Numbered from the stretch's first letter, positions 1 through 10,004 are shown. The stretch is DNA of 64,000 bases from Tridacna crocea (GCA_943736015.1 OX031063.1:19885501-19949500), one strand, 5' to 3'. Notes: generated by a model not told the origin, from the sequence alone. Program-made: numbers and translations.

Positions 1-44
1 CCATTCTACCCCATAGTTTGTGCCGGTTGTTACACAAAATAGAT

Positions 45-278
45 TTAATGGATGAGCGATAGTGGCATGACTAATTTTGAATGTGCATCCTCTTCCTGCA
101 AATTAACATTCATGATGGCTCCTGTTGAACCCTCTGTATCAGACATATCCGATGAAAATGAGAGTGCTCTTGCTTTCTTTGGATCGTTAGGATCAAATGG
201 TGACGAGAGTTCTCGTTTACTACCTTCAGACGTTGTGGGCGTTTCAGTAGTTTTAGTAGTCCTCTTGGATTTACTCAT
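45..278 (-). pseudogene. LINE ORF1-like N-terminal fragment
   Basis: A 77-codon minus-strand ORF begins MSKSKRTTKTTETPTTSEGS, then has the motif KRELSSPFDPNDPKKAR and an acidic, serine-rich stretch. This resembles the N-terminus of ORF1-like proteins of molluscan non-LTR retrotransposons, which usually continue into a coiled coil. Here a stop follows residue 77 and the coiled coil is absent, so the piece is truncated by a nonsense change or deletion. It could instead be the first exon of a host gene with a similar leader. The family call rests on memory of such proteins, not on an alignment. Confidence 0.45.
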
Positions 279-288
279 GTCACTTTAG

Positions 289-780
289 CTTTTTTGGTTG
301 GTATACTTTTATATCTTTCGACCTGGGCAGTTTGCCTTGATGTGATTTGGAAAAACAAAGTATGAGGTCCAACTATTACCTACTCAAGTCTAGGATGCAC
401 GTCAAATCCACGTCGTGTGATATATGTACTCACTTCAGATTCAACCAATACTCCAGCGTCTTGTTACAAAGTGCAAATCTAAGAAAAACCACGCCTCGAA
501 ATGAATGTAGTTTTTACACCGCCATGACACCGGAAACACTAATATTTACTTCATTCTGATGATTTACTTTGTATTATTATTATTGTATAATGCTCTCCAT
601 TTTGGCGGAAAACATTAACATGATAATGACCCTTACTATCAGAAGCGCCAGCATTGAAGCTAAACTTTTGGTTAATGAAAAGACAATTTCAATCCTTGAG
701 CCGAAACTTACACAGAAAAGGCAGATGACGATTTTAATGTGAATTGAAAATTAAAATATGATCTGTTAAGCGTATAAGAC
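289..780. other. No gene seen; possible 5' leader of the LINE fragment
   Basis: AT-rich sequence upstream (on the minus strand) of the ORF1-like fragment. It could be the element's 5' leader, but nothing in it proves that. A 70-codon ORF on the plus strand has no recognisable features. Confidence 0.3.
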
Positions 781-888
781 ATTGTGGGAAAAGGAGAAAA
801 TGCTGGTTACCAGCATTTTCTCCTTTTCCCACAATGTTTTCAAAGGCTTTCTTTTTCAGGGTATTTAAAAGTGGTAAAGAGTTAAACT
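781..888 (+). mobile_element. Family A MITE, left arm missing
   Basis: It holds the full central palindrome (ATGCTGGTTACCAGCAT at the centre) and the right arm ending AGAGTTAA. The left arm is replaced by unrelated sequence, so this copy is truncated. Confidence 0.8.
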
Positions 889-1124
889 TTTACGTCACAA
901 TTCCGGGTTTTATGTTTCTCCGTACAATATTGTTTTTTTGTGCGTGCCTGTATTTTTTTGTACAGGATTAAATTTCAAAAAAAGGATATTTTTTATGACT
1001 TCGTAAAAAATTATATAAACTTTAACCAGAGGAAGGCTAACTGAAACTTCTGGAGTTTTTGCAGGAACTGTAAATCAAGTTCAGCTCGTACATGACGTAT
1101 ATTCTGATGGCTGGTCTACAATGT

Positions 1125-1352
1125 TTAACTCATTACCAAACGACAATATTTTAGGCTTGTCCAAATCGAAAGCATTTGCAGACGACAAAATAAAAAAGAC
1201 TGAAAATTTGAATCTGTTTAGTGAAGAGTAGATAGCATTGTGGGAAAAGGAGAAAATGCTGGTTACCAGCATTTTCTCCTTTTCCCACAATGTTATCGAA
1301 AGGCTTCTTTCCCAAGGTCGTCAAAAGTAAGGACTGTGTGGTAATGGGTTAA
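1125..1352 (+). mobile_element. Family A foldback MITE, complete, TTAA-flanked
   Basis: This is the reference copy for family A. It starts and ends with TTAA, which fits a TTAA target duplication, followed by inverted ends reading roughly CYCWTTACCA. The left (F) arm contains ACGACAAWATTTTAG and GCATTTGCAGACGAC. The centre is a ~60-bp near-perfect palindrome built on GTGGGAAAAGGAGAAAATGC, turning around at CTGGTTACCAG. The right (R) arm contains a GGCTTCTTTC-type segment and GTGTGGTAATGGGTTAA. Length is ~228 bp. TTAA targets and ends beginning CCC/CYC are typical of piggyBac-class elements. No transposase is encoded, so it must be moved in trans. The piggyBac assignment is inference. Confidence 0.85.
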
Positions 1353-1459
1353 CTATAGTAAAGAATGTCAGGATCTTTAAAAAAGACAGTATTGAAAAAG
1401 CAAAATAGCACGTTTCATTTGGTCAAAGTGTTTGAAAAACTTTATATCTCTTTTCTTAG

Positions 1460-1610
1460 CAGTCCCTAGTTTTAACGTTCCTGAAGAAGAGGAACTGAAA
1501 ACATGGTGGGAAAAGAAGGAAATGCTGGTAACCAGCATTTTCTTCTTTTCCAACGATGTTTTTAAGCCCTATCAACGACAAAAGTCATATTTTGAGCTGA
1601 ATTTAATTTG
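1460..1610 (-). mobile_element. Family A MITE, degenerate
   Basis: The R-arm motif CCTGAAGAAGAGGAACTGAAA and a mutated central palindrome (ATGCTGGTAACCAGCAT) are clear. The ends are eroded and no TTAA pair remains. Confidence 0.6.
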
Positions 1611-2390
1611 TCCTACGCATATGCCCTCTGCTTGGTTGAGTTCATTTTTTTTTCTTAAAGATTAAAAAAAAAAAGTTTCCTGGAAACTACGCTTACTCAT
1701 TTCATTTTCAGTAAACAATGTGGGCGAGCGCTGAAAATTTACTCCCTTTTCTAGCCACTATTTTATTATTATAATCTGTAACATGATATATTGTAGAATT
1801 CTCATATTTCTTATCCATTCCTAGTTTCTGACTTCCGTTTGAAGAAAAGAAACGAAACGGTTATCAAAGTTCAAAGCGCCGAAAGGTCCGATTTATTTTT
1901 GAGTTTGAAAAGGCACAGTCCGTTTCCCTAACACAATAATTTTTACTGATTACTCCTTACTGCGGTCTGAGTAATTATCTGTCAATTTTTTCGGTAAATA
2001 TTCCCTTTGGTTTTAACATAGATACACCAGAAAGAGTAACATTATATCTGCTAAGAACCTAGGCAAGAGAAGACAGGAGTTAGAAATAAATCGTTTTTGT
2101 TCCGATAGAATTTTCGAGAACTTTTTTCCATTTAAGGTTACACTACAGAAATACTGTCAGCTGTATGTAATATCATTCTGTGAAAAAATGAAGAAATAAA
2201 GTTCACGTTAGACAGCTAAATTCCCCTATATATTTGCCCTTACCACCGTCTAGTTTTCAGTATTTTAGAACTTGGACCACGGTGCCGATGAATTAGCCAT
2301 TCGACGCTCATTATTACACCCCCAAAAACGATAGCTTGTCAAGGCTTACTTGAGTCACCCTCTCCGTCCGACATTGAGTAACGAAGTCTT
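1611..2390. other. No feature recognised
   Basis: AT-rich sequence with short homopolymer runs. No ORF, repeat end or hairpin that I can support. Confidence 0.4.
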
Positions 2391-2838
2391 GTCCGGAACA
2401 TAACTTGCAAAGTATAGGAGCTTTCATATATATGCAGATACATAATGACTAGACGTGCATCTAATCCATAACTCTGTCGTCATTATTTTTGAGTAATTGC
2501 CCTTCGTTATTTTACATATTGGATTTTTGTCCGGAGCATAACTTTCAAAGTATAAAAGCTATCAACTTTAAACTTAATATGCAGATAGATCCCACTAATG
2601 AAAAGTGCATTGTACAAGATCAATACCTATGTGATCATTATTTTTGGAGTTATAGTATTATTTGGAGTTATTTTTGTTATTATAGTACATTTTGGGTTTT
2701 TGTCCAGAGCATAACTTCCAATAAGGGCTATTGGTTCAATCTGCTTTTGCCGATAGATCTCATTGAGCAAAAAAGCGAGGTGCAAGACCCAAAACTCTGT
2801 CATCATTATTTTTTAGAGTAACTGTCTTTTGTTATTTT
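2391..2838. repeat. Diverged satellite-like array, three units
   Basis: The landmark GTCCGGAGCATAACTT recurs at about 2391, 2529 and 2701. Each is followed by TATGCAGATA and a TCATTATTTTTGAGT-type segment, so the unit is about 140-170 bp. Units are heavily diverged. Similar tandem units are common in bivalve genomes. The 110-codon plus-strand ORF running through it is a by-product of the repeat. Confidence 0.6.
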
Positions 2839-2934
2839 ACTCGTGAACACCATCGGTAATATTTACTCGAGTGGCTGCACCACTAGTGAAAATATTGTGT
2901 TCACTCGATGAAATAAACTTCGACCTTCAACCGA
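2838..2934. mobile_element. Family N foldback element, partial
   Basis: It carries GTGAACACCATCGGTAATAT facing an inverted GTGAAAATATTGTGTTCAC and then GATGAAATAAA. The same arrangement occurs at 62895-63019. The left terminal part is missing, next to the preceding satellite. Confidence 0.5.
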
Positions 2935-3812
2935 AATAAAGAAATATCTTGTATTGCTGATCAGTGTAGCAATGTAACATACTGTAAAACCATACATGAT
3001 ACATGCCACATATAGATTTAGGGTGAATCTTTTAGGGTGATCCCTAGCAAATTTTGAGTAGTATATATTGTTTCAAGATGAAGTACAGAGATCAATATCT
3101 TAATTAAATTCTCTTTCATTCTCTCTACATACGCATGGTCATATAAAAAAGAGGACAAATGCGGTGTGATAACAATGTTTTTCAGCACAAATAAGACATG
3201 GAACTGTCATATGCATTTGTGAAAATATGATTCGAAGGAAAGAAGGCACCGAACGAATTCATCATTGATGAATGGGTATTGAGAACCTTAGTTTTTTTCT
3301 TAAAATTGCACTAGTTCAATGTTTAAGATCTTTACTGTCCAACAGTTTTGATATGATGGTATCGTTTCGGGTTATAAAGTATATTAACATTCAGAATTTA
3401 AGACTCATGCTATTGTGACAGATATATTACAGCTACTTTCTAACATGTAGTACGTAATAACTTAGATATTTTCCAAACGATTTAATTCGATACTTGTCCA
3501 GATTGAAAGCATTCGCACCCGACAAAGTACATGAGTTTTTTGAAAACTATAGTCTCTTGGCGGGTGAAAAACTTTATAAGAAAATGTTTCTACCTGCAGT
3601 TTCTCCTTTTCTTCTCAATTTAGCGTCTCCCTTTGTGAGTAGATAAAATCAGGTTTCTCTGGTAAAAGTTAAAAGAGTTTGACATTTTAGATCGGATCTG
3701 CGCCAGAAAGCAGGTGTGACACAGACAGCATTTAGTCAAATGTTTGATTCTGCGTTCGTCTTTTGACAAGATGTTTTGATTTTCAGGTCTATCATTGTAA
3801 ATTTAATAGTTA
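2935..3812. other. No gene; relic of family A at about 3470-3650
   Basis: Mostly featureless AT-rich DNA. Around 3490-3620 the motifs TTGTCCAGATTGAAAGCATT and TTTCTCCTTTTC mark a badly decayed family A copy. Confidence 0.35.
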
Positions 3813-3890
3813 ATCGGTTTACTTCGAAAACTTCGTAACTACAGCTTGTTACAAGCTGTAGTTACGAGGTTTTCAAAGTAAATTGACGAA
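3813..3890. mobile_element. Family F hairpin MITE
   Basis: A ~78-bp foldback whose arms contain TCGTAACTACAGCTTG and its complement. Four related copies lie in this window, and the best-defined ones are flanked by TA. This copy has several arm mismatches. Confidence 0.75.
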
Positions 3891-4309
3891 TTGTTGTCAC
3901 ATTTCAAAGCACTGTTTGAACAAATTAAGGCGAACAAATTAAGATAAATATTTCAATAACTCCTCATATTAGAAGTAAATCAAAACGCGGTTAGATCAGT
4001 AACAGTTCAGTTCTTTCAGTGCTTTGATTTCATGGAAAAGTCAGGCAAGCATTTTGTTTTACAGTTCATCCAAAATCAATGAAAAATATAGGCCTTATAT
4101 TTATTGCCTAAGATCAATATACGACCATATACGTACGTACTGCTGCAAACTTCGTAATTGTACCATGAACTTTGACCTTCATAGTTTGTTTATGGGTCTG
4201 CGTCTGAACTGCAGGCTGCATTATTCGTCAAAGGTTTCTGAACGACTGCTAGCATAATTATTACTTTGCATTAGTGTTTTGGCGTCCTAGAAAAGATCTC
4301 TTGATTTGT
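3891..4309. other. No feature recognised
   Basis: AT-rich sequence. The 77-codon ORF at 4024-4257 has no recognisable motif and is probably chance. Confidence 0.3.
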
Positions 4310-4536
4310 TTAATTCTTTACAAGAGAAAAAAATTTAGATTGGTCCAAATTGAAAGCATTTGCAGACGACGAAATAAATGTGACTAAAGAATTGAAATTT
4401 GTTTTAGGAAGGGAAGAAAACATGGTGGGAAAAGGAGAAAATGCTGGTCACCAGTATTTTCTCCTTTTCCCACCATATTTTCAAAATGCTTCTTACACAG
4501 ATGTATTAAAAGTCGGGATTGTGTGGAAAGGGTTAA
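4310..4536 (+). mobile_element. Family A MITE, complete, TTAA-flanked
   Basis: TTAA at both ends, F arm on the left, R arm on the right. The palindrome reads AACATGGTGGG on the left and CCCACCATATT on the right, so the T-to-G change has its complement on the other arm. Confidence 0.85.
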
Positions 4537-4892
4537 AGCGGAATCTACCAGACTAGTATGTAAGGTACGGTGTTACATTTGTAACCAGGTCATCTGAGTT
4601 GGCGTTGCCGATCACCTGATGTGCCCTATTGAATGCACAATATAGTTCGTCATGCACTGGTGCTTAATACAGTGAGCCTTCATGTTGGTGTGACTGAAAA
4701 GTGTTTAGTCTTGAGATTAAAAGGCAATAAACAAGATGTGGAGTTGCAAGAAAAAAAGAAAAACTAAGTAAAGAATTACAGACACGCTTGACTAAGAGAA
4801 AAAAGAGATCATTCCTGAGGGATAGTGATCGATATGTCACGTTTGTGTGAAGATAAAAATCTATATCTTTGATAAATAGAATCAATCATATA

Positions 4893-5159
4893 ATTGGCTT
4901 GCAACACGCTAAAAGGGGCATTCGGACATTTGCGTAAAGTGTCGTCTCGGATCAGCCTGCGCAGTCCGCGCAGGCTAATCCGAGACGGCACTTTACGACT
5001 ACATTAGATTTTGTGCCACAGTAGACATGCGCAAAACAGAAAATGACAGAAAAACGGAAAGTGTCGTCTCGGATCAGCCTGCACGGAGTGCGCGGGCTGA
5101 TTCGAGACGACACTTTACGCAGATGTCCGAACACTCCTTTTCGTGTGTTGCAAGCCAAT
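4893..5159. mobile_element. Family 2 twin-hairpin MITE, TA-flanked
   Basis: Reference copy of family 2. TA is duplicated at 4891-4892 and 5160-5161. Terminal inverted repeats read ATTGGCTTGCAACACGC. Inside are two GC-rich hairpins whose stems contain GTCTCGGATCAGCCTGCGC, separated by a ~60-bp AT-richer linker. The TA target suggests Tc1/mariner-type mobilisation (inference). No coding capacity. Confidence 0.85.
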
Positions 5160-5197
5160 TATACAGTCGACTCACCTCATGGTAAAGCCAAAGTAAT

Positions 5198-5325
5198 GTT
5201 GACCTTACGCTGCTAAGCTTGACTCAAGGACTTTTTACAGCGTTGATCAAGATCAGACTGCACAGAACGTGCAGTCTGATTTTGGATCCACACTGTCCGA
5301 TAAAGAGATACTTTTCTAATAAGAA
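5198..5325. mobile_element. Family G foldback element, partial
   Basis: The hairpin GATCAAGATCAGACTGCAC...GTGCAGTCTGAT and the motifs GCTGCTAAGC (left) and CACTGTCCGATAA (right) match family G at 46801-47005. The arms are decayed. Confidence 0.65.
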
Positions 5326-5404
5326 TAACTTGGAAATATAAACATTTGCAATTTTACTTTTGTCTTTTGAAGTTTCATTTCACTTATACAGCAGTGCAAA
5401 GGTT

Positions 5405-5476
5405 GATTTTATTTTGTTGTCTGCAAAGGTTTTCATTTTGGACTAGTCTAAAAATTTGTTGTTTGGTAAAGAGTTA
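5405..5476 (-). mobile_element. Family A, isolated end fragment
   Basis: It contains TGTCTGCAAAGG, TTTGGACTAGTC and GTAAAGAGTTAA, the outer part of an F arm ending in TTAA. The palindrome and the other arm are missing. Confidence 0.6.
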
Positions 5477-5617
5477 ACCTTTAGAGGGCTAAAAAAACAC
5501 AACATATTCCGTCCATAAATAAAACCTAAGTAACGATACATAGTTGCAATTTCATTGTTGCTTTTGTCTGAAGAGATTTTATAGATCGAATGGAGAAAAT
5601 CAAAGATCGGACAGGTG

Positions 5618-5823
5618 TCGTGTCCGTGGCTGTGAGTTACAGCCTCGCCTTTTTTAACCATAAGGTCCTGAGTTCGATACCCAGGAGGGGTTGTCAACTT
5701 TGGGATTGTTCATTGGCCCACACATTCGGCACAAGTACTGGTATAGTTCACAGGAAGAAGAATCGAGAAAGATTAGTATAAATTGTAAGAACTTGCTTCT
5801 CAATCGATGTAAAATAAATATGT
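5618..5823 (+). mobile_element. SINE I, tRNA-derived
   Basis: A B-box-like GAGTTCGATACCC lies in a tRNA-like head, followed by a ~130-bp body ending in AATCGATGTAAAATAAATAT. The head has lost a clear A box. The minus-strand copy at 11082-11283 shares head and tail, which defines the family. Confidence 0.65.
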
Positions 5824-6089
5824 TTAAACTAACGATCAGACTGCACGTTTAGTTCAGTCTCATCTTGATTTATAGTGTCAGAAAAGGCAGATATAATGGT
5901 GAAAGGTTCTGTAAGGGTGAAAGACTTCCAAATTGAAAGCTTTAGCTGACGGCAAGGTAATTTGGCTAAATGATTGGAATTTTCTATGAAACTATATAGA
6001 GAAAGGATAAAGTGTGTTTTTTTTTTCCTACAAAAATTATGTTTTTTAAGCTTATTTTCCCCAGGACGCTCACCCTGAACCACGGACCA

Positions 6090-6290
6090 AATTTTAACGA
6101 CCCTAACAAGGAAGGCTTCTGGAAACATAGAAGGTAATAGATAACAAGCTGACAATCTGCATTTTTTATCTTTTCTCACTATGTTTTTCTACCCATAAAA
6201 AAAGAAATTCCATCATTTGAGCCACGTTAAATTGTCGTCTGGAAAGGCTTTGAATTTGGAATAGTCCAAATTGATATAGTTCAGTAAAGA
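6090..6290 (-). mobile_element. Family A MITE, strongly degenerate
   Basis: ACGACCCTAACAAGGAAGGC, TATGTTTTTCTACCC and TTGTCGTCTGGAAAGGC follow the order of a reversed family A copy. The palindrome is no longer symmetrical. Confidence 0.4.
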
Positions 6291-6529
6291 TTTCACACGA
6301 AATTATTTGGTACATGATTAATGAGATCTTATGTATAACAAATCAAAAGCTGCTTTTAGAAACATATAGAGGATAATTGCCTGTATTTCCGGAGAAGGGC
6401 AAATAACAACACATATTTCTGTGACTTTGCTGTAGTTGTGTACCTTGTTTATTAGAATGACTTAAATGGAGGGCCTGAATGCCAGGCGAGGCGTGGTGCT
6501 GAAAGAGTTAGAAATGAAGAATCATAAAA

Positions 6530-6608
6530 TCGTCGGTTTACTTCCAAAACCTCGTAACTACAGCTTGAAACAAGCTGTAGTTACGCGGTTTTGGAAGCAA
6601 ACCGACGA
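6530..6608. mobile_element. Family F hairpin MITE
   Basis: A nearly perfect 79-bp foldback from TCGTCGGTTTACTTCCAAAA to its complement. The flanks are AA on both sides rather than the TA seen in three other copies, which may be a mutated target. Confidence 0.85.
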
Positions 6609-6776
6609 AATGTTATATTTGTCTATTTATGGCAAAGCTGATAGTATTTGCTTTTGTATTTCTCTTGTTTCTCGTTTTCTATTTATTTCTTTCACTTAGG
6701 ACCTTGAACTTTGTGAACATCCTTGATATTAAACACGAACATCGGCAATAATTAAGATAAAATGAAAAAAAAAGAA

Positions 6777-6844
6777 ACGAATAAATAAATAAATGAATAA
6801 AGAAATAAATAAATGAATAAAGAAATAATTAAATAAATAAAAAG
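6777..6844. repeat. Microsatellite (AAAT/GAAT)n
   Basis: About 68 bp of AAAT, GAAT and GAAA tetranucleotides. Confidence 0.9.
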
Positions 6845-7631
6845 AGCCTTGCTCAAGCAAAATGAGGATCAATACATCCCCGTAATGTATTTTTTACCAA
6901 GCAACTCGTCACATTCTAATGGATCCATATCAATACATTTTATTATACTGCAAAGAAATTTCTCGTGATCTGATTGTTTAACATGCAAGGAACATAATTA
7001 TATATCATGTTCCCTGGCAAAAACCACGTAAGGCCAGTTTCCCTTTTGAGTGCCCTGTAAAAATCACTACACGTGCAAAATGGCGGGGTCAGTCGATCAT
7101 CGGACGGCACATTTAAGCACCAAACTGCACGTTTTAGTGACGCCAATTTCCAGTAAAGTCCATTATTACTTAATTGGGGCACTCAGAAGGGAGACTATAA
7201 AACAGGAACATCTCGCTTAACGCGCATTGACAGTGTAAAACTTTGCAGTATAATAAATTTATTGTAACGTTATGGTCAGGTGGCAGAGGACTTGGAAACT
7301 TGTTCATGGCTGTGGTGAATGGTGTCGCCTCCTCGCCTTCGGCTCGGGGCGACATGATTCACCACAGCCGTGAACAAGTTTCCAAGTCCCTTGCCACCTG
7401 ACCGTACAATTAATAGTGTCTAAAGACCGGCAGAGTCAATAGATTGGATAGCCTTTTGATAGCAGAAAATCTACATAGAGGAAAAGGTTTCGACTCAAAC
7501 CTGTGCGGACATTGGCTAATACATCTCCGAGGAGCATTTTACCGGGCAAGCCGTCACATTCTTATGGATCCATAATAATACATTGGGTCTAAAAACCAGC
7601 CGAATCATTAGGTAGGATGGTCTTTGGATAA
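6845..7631. mobile_element. Family 3-related repeat, split by element E1 and abutting element P
   Basis: 6845-6939 (GAGCCTTGCTCAAGCAAAATG, GGATCCATATCAATACATT) resumes at 7416 (GTGTCTAAAGACC). A second, uninterrupted version runs from about 7505 to 7631 (GGATCCATAATAATACATTG, then GGTCTAAAAACC). The uninterrupted version gives the empty site for E1. The host is therefore a partly duplicated family 3 relative. Confidence 0.5.
6940..7415 (+). mobile_element. Composite foldback element E1
   Basis: Module 1 (6943-7253) is bounded by inverted TTATACTGCAAAG. Module 2 (about 7265-7409) is a large hairpin bounded by GTCAGGTGGCA and TGCCACCTGAC, with arms containing GGAAACTTGTTCA. The same two modules occur reversed at 14812-15240 and shortened at 19091-19237, so they travel together. 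Confidence 0.7.
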
Positions 7632-8608
7632 GACCAGGCGTCCACTAGGACCAGGACAATACGCGGATAGCATGCGGAGAAAGAAGTTTATATTCGGCAA
7701 AGTTCCGCATGTTCCTGATGGCTTCTTATTGTTGTCCTAGATGCTTCCGCCTGATTCGGAGCCTTCCAGATCGGCAATTTTGTCCGCGTCGAAATTTTGA
7801 TCGAGAGCAAAATTTGGACGCGGAAATGAATTTCCTTACACCTTCGGCATCTTGTCCGCGTTATCGTCAGGCTCCCCGAGTCTTCCGCGTATATTCCCGA
7901 AAGCTTCAGCTTACGGACACCAGGAGGAATCGATACAGAAGGTTTTCGGAGAGGTCGCGGTATGCTCTCTGAACACGGGGAAAATGTCACTTGACTTTCG
8001 TATCTAGGCAACCTACTCCCTTAACATATCAAAATCAGTGCTCTGTCACCTGCAGTTTGACTTTACACAGGGCGGACGTGTTTTTAATCTCTCCTGCACA
8101 CAATATGCCGAAACAAAAAAGAAAAAAACGAAAGTCGAAGGTTAAAAAAAAATAAGGTGACGGAAGTTTGTAGTACTTTTAATTCTTGCTTGTTTAGAGC
8201 GACGTAATTTTCTCTGATTCACTGCCAATTAGTCGATGTCAGTCCATGGAACGAGAGATCCAAGCGCTCTTACATCAATCATGAATGCAACCTCTGCATT
8301 TCCGTACAGTCTCCGCCTAGTGTCGTACAATGAAACTGGTTGTCCCAAACGTTTCCTGGTGTAATCCTAAACTTGTCCGCGTTGTCTTGAAACGATCCGC
8401 TTTCATGCCTAACCATTCGGTACCATTCCGGATTGTTTACGCGGACAATCCTAAGTATGCCAGCAAGTAGTCCGCGGACAGTCCGGGGATAAATACATCT
8501 CTGTACTAAATCTATATTTTCTCACAGGAAGGTATGCCGAAATGAATTTATTATAAAGTTTACCGCGAATCTTCCTTGTCCCCTCTGCGTCTTAGTGGAC
8601 GCCAGGCA
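7632..8608. mobile_element. Element P, non-autonomous DNA transposon with TAA duplication
   Basis: A 977-bp element with inverted ends CCAGGCGTCCACTA / TAGTGGACGCCAGG. It is flanked by TAA at 7629-7631 and 8609-8611. The subterminal regions are rich in TCCGCG-type motifs on both sides and more GC-rich than the surroundings. A 3-bp TAA duplication is usual for PIF/Harbinger elements; this assignment is inference. The 107- and 87-codon ORFs inside are compositional. Confidence 0.7.
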
Positions 8609-8639
8609 TAACAGAAAATCTACCTGTGCGGACATTGGT

Positions 8640-8869
8640 TTAATACTTTAACAAACGACAAAATTTTAGACTGGTCTAAACTGAAAGCGTTTGCAGACGA
8701 CAGAGTGAAAGTGACTAAAGTATTGAAAATTGTTTTAGGAAGGGAAGAAAATATTGTGGGAAAAGGAGAAAATGCTGGTTACCAGCATTTTCTCCCTTTT
8801 CCCACAATATTTTCAAAAGGCTTCTTTCACAGGGGTGTTGAAAGTCGGGACTGTGTGGTAAAGGGTTAA
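8640..8869 (+). mobile_element. Family A MITE, complete, TTAA-flanked
   Basis: TTAA at both ends with F then R arm. The right palindrome arm has one extra C (TCTCCCTTTTCCC), a small asymmetry. Confidence 0.85.
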
Positions 8870-8904
8870 TATTTTTGGCAGATACATTAAATCCGTCACC
8901 CCCA

Positions 8905-9046
8905 ACATGGACCGAAACGCTTGCTATCTTTAAACTCTCTACATGTCAAAGGACCAGTTAATCGCCTAGAATTTAGTGATAATTTTCTTGTTATCATTCA
9001 TCACGGAGATGCACCAAGCCCCATTTTCAGAGAGCACGGCTCAGCT
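8905..9046 (-). mobile_element. Family 3, right-hand part
   Basis: CGAAACGCTTGCTATC, then GTCAAAGGACCAG and the terminal GAGATGCACCAAGC...GAGAGCACGGCTC match the right side of family 3. It ends about 110 bp before the E-box of the receptor promoter. Confidence 0.6.
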
Positions 9047-9155
9047 GTAACAGTGGAAAGGGTCTCACGTCAGATTTATCATTGGTCCTGTTTTATTCCA
9101 ATCGTGATAATCCATTTTTAGTTCTATCGATAGGGAGAAGCTTGTCTCTCACCAA

Positions 9156-9173
9156 CACGTGTCTCTTATAAAA
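9156..9173 (+). promoter_or_regulatory. Putative promoter of the GPCR gene: E-box plus TATA box
   Basis: CACGTG at 9156-9161 and TATAAAA at 9167-9173 lie about 98 bp before the first ATG. A start of transcription near 9195-9205 would fit TATA spacing. Position relative to the receptor ORF supports the call; no expression data exist here. Confidence 0.5.
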
Positions 9174-9270
9174 AGCTCGCGACTATTTCTGAAAACACCA
9201 ATGGTGCTTAAGAATCGGACATGGAAACACAGTTACCGCTACTTTTATCATCTTATATCACAAATTTCGC

Positions 9271-9724
9271 ATGAATATAGAAATAGTTGGGAAAATACCC
9301 GGTCTAAATTCGTTTTTAGAAACATATAAGTTTAGTAAGAGAACTTTCAGTATTTCTTGCTATATCGACACATTTAATTGGCCAGGCTTAAATATGCAAA
9401 GTTCTACAGAATTTCCACAGTCCTCCAACACGAGTAATAATACAGACCTCTCCGTCGGTGGAGGCAACGGTACTTTTCCTGTAGAAGTTTTCATGGTTAT
9501 ATCTGGAACTATTTTCATATTGGCAGTGACCGGAAATTTGTTAGTGATTTTAACATTAATCCGCAATAAACGAATGAGAACGGTAACCAACGTGTTCTTG
9601 CTAAATCTGGCTATAAGTGACTTACTTCTTGCTGTGTTTTGTATGCCTTTTACACTGATACCATTGTTTATGAGGAACTTCATTTTTGGACCGTATATGT
9701 GTGTCTTCATTCGATATGCGCAGG
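9271..9724 (+). CDS. CCK/gastrin/sulfakinin receptor-like GPCR, first coding exon
   Basis: The first 151 residues of a rhodopsin-class receptor in the plasma membrane, expected to bind an amidated CCK/sulfakinin-type peptide. The tail has N-glycosylation sequons NTS, NNT and NGT near residues 53-68. TM1 spans about 71-97 with the GN signature (Asn89). Intracellular loop 1 is RNKRMRTVTN. TM2 has LAISD with the conserved Asp117, followed by FCMPFTLIP. NFIFG and Cys144, the usual disulphide cysteine before TM3, come next. The stretch RMRTVTN...FCMPF.LIP...FIFG is characteristic of CCK receptors. The exon ends in CAGG|GTAAGT inside a Gly codon (phase 1). An internal Met42 (ATG at 9394) is an alternative start giving a shorter, more typical tail. 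No exon for TM3-TM7 was found in the window. Confidence 0.85.
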
Positions 9725-9730
9725 GTAAGT
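9725..9730 (+). other. 5' splice donor GTAAGT of the GPCR exon
   Basis: CAGG|GTAAGT matches the donor consensus, and the reading frame stays open for only 19 more codons beyond it. A family A copy begins 51 bp after the exon end. Confidence 0.8.
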
Positions 9731-9775
9731 CGGTGATTATTTTTTTTCATGAGCCATGTTCTTGTAAAAAGGGGT

Positions 9776-10004
9776 TTAATTCATAACCAAATGACAAAAT
9801 CTTTAGGTTTGTCCAAATCGGAAGCATTTGCAGATGACAAATAAAAGTGACTGAAAATTTGAAATTTGTTTAGTGAAGGGTAGAAAACATTGTGGGTAAA
9901 GGAGAAAATGCTGGTTACCAGCAATTTCTCCTTTTCCCACAATGTTTTCTAAAGGCTTCTTTCTCAGGGTCGCAAAAAGTAGGGATTATGTGGTCATGAG
10001 TTAA
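9776..10004 (+). mobile_element. Family A MITE, complete, in intron 1 of the GPCR
   Basis: TTAA at both ends. The palindrome has small arm differences (GTGGGTAAAGG on the left; GCAATTTCTCC on the right). It sits just downstream of the receptor splice donor, in the same orientation class as most copies. Confidence 0.85.

Noticed and set aside
4900-5155. GC-rich hairpins as bacterial-type terminators or structured RNAs
   Set aside because: They recur as parts of family 2 with terminal repeats and TA flanks, so a mobile element explains them.
7688-8011. 107-codon ORF opposite an 87-codon ORF
   Set aside because: Both lie in the GC-rich subterminal zone of element P, and overlapping antisense frames are a composition effect.
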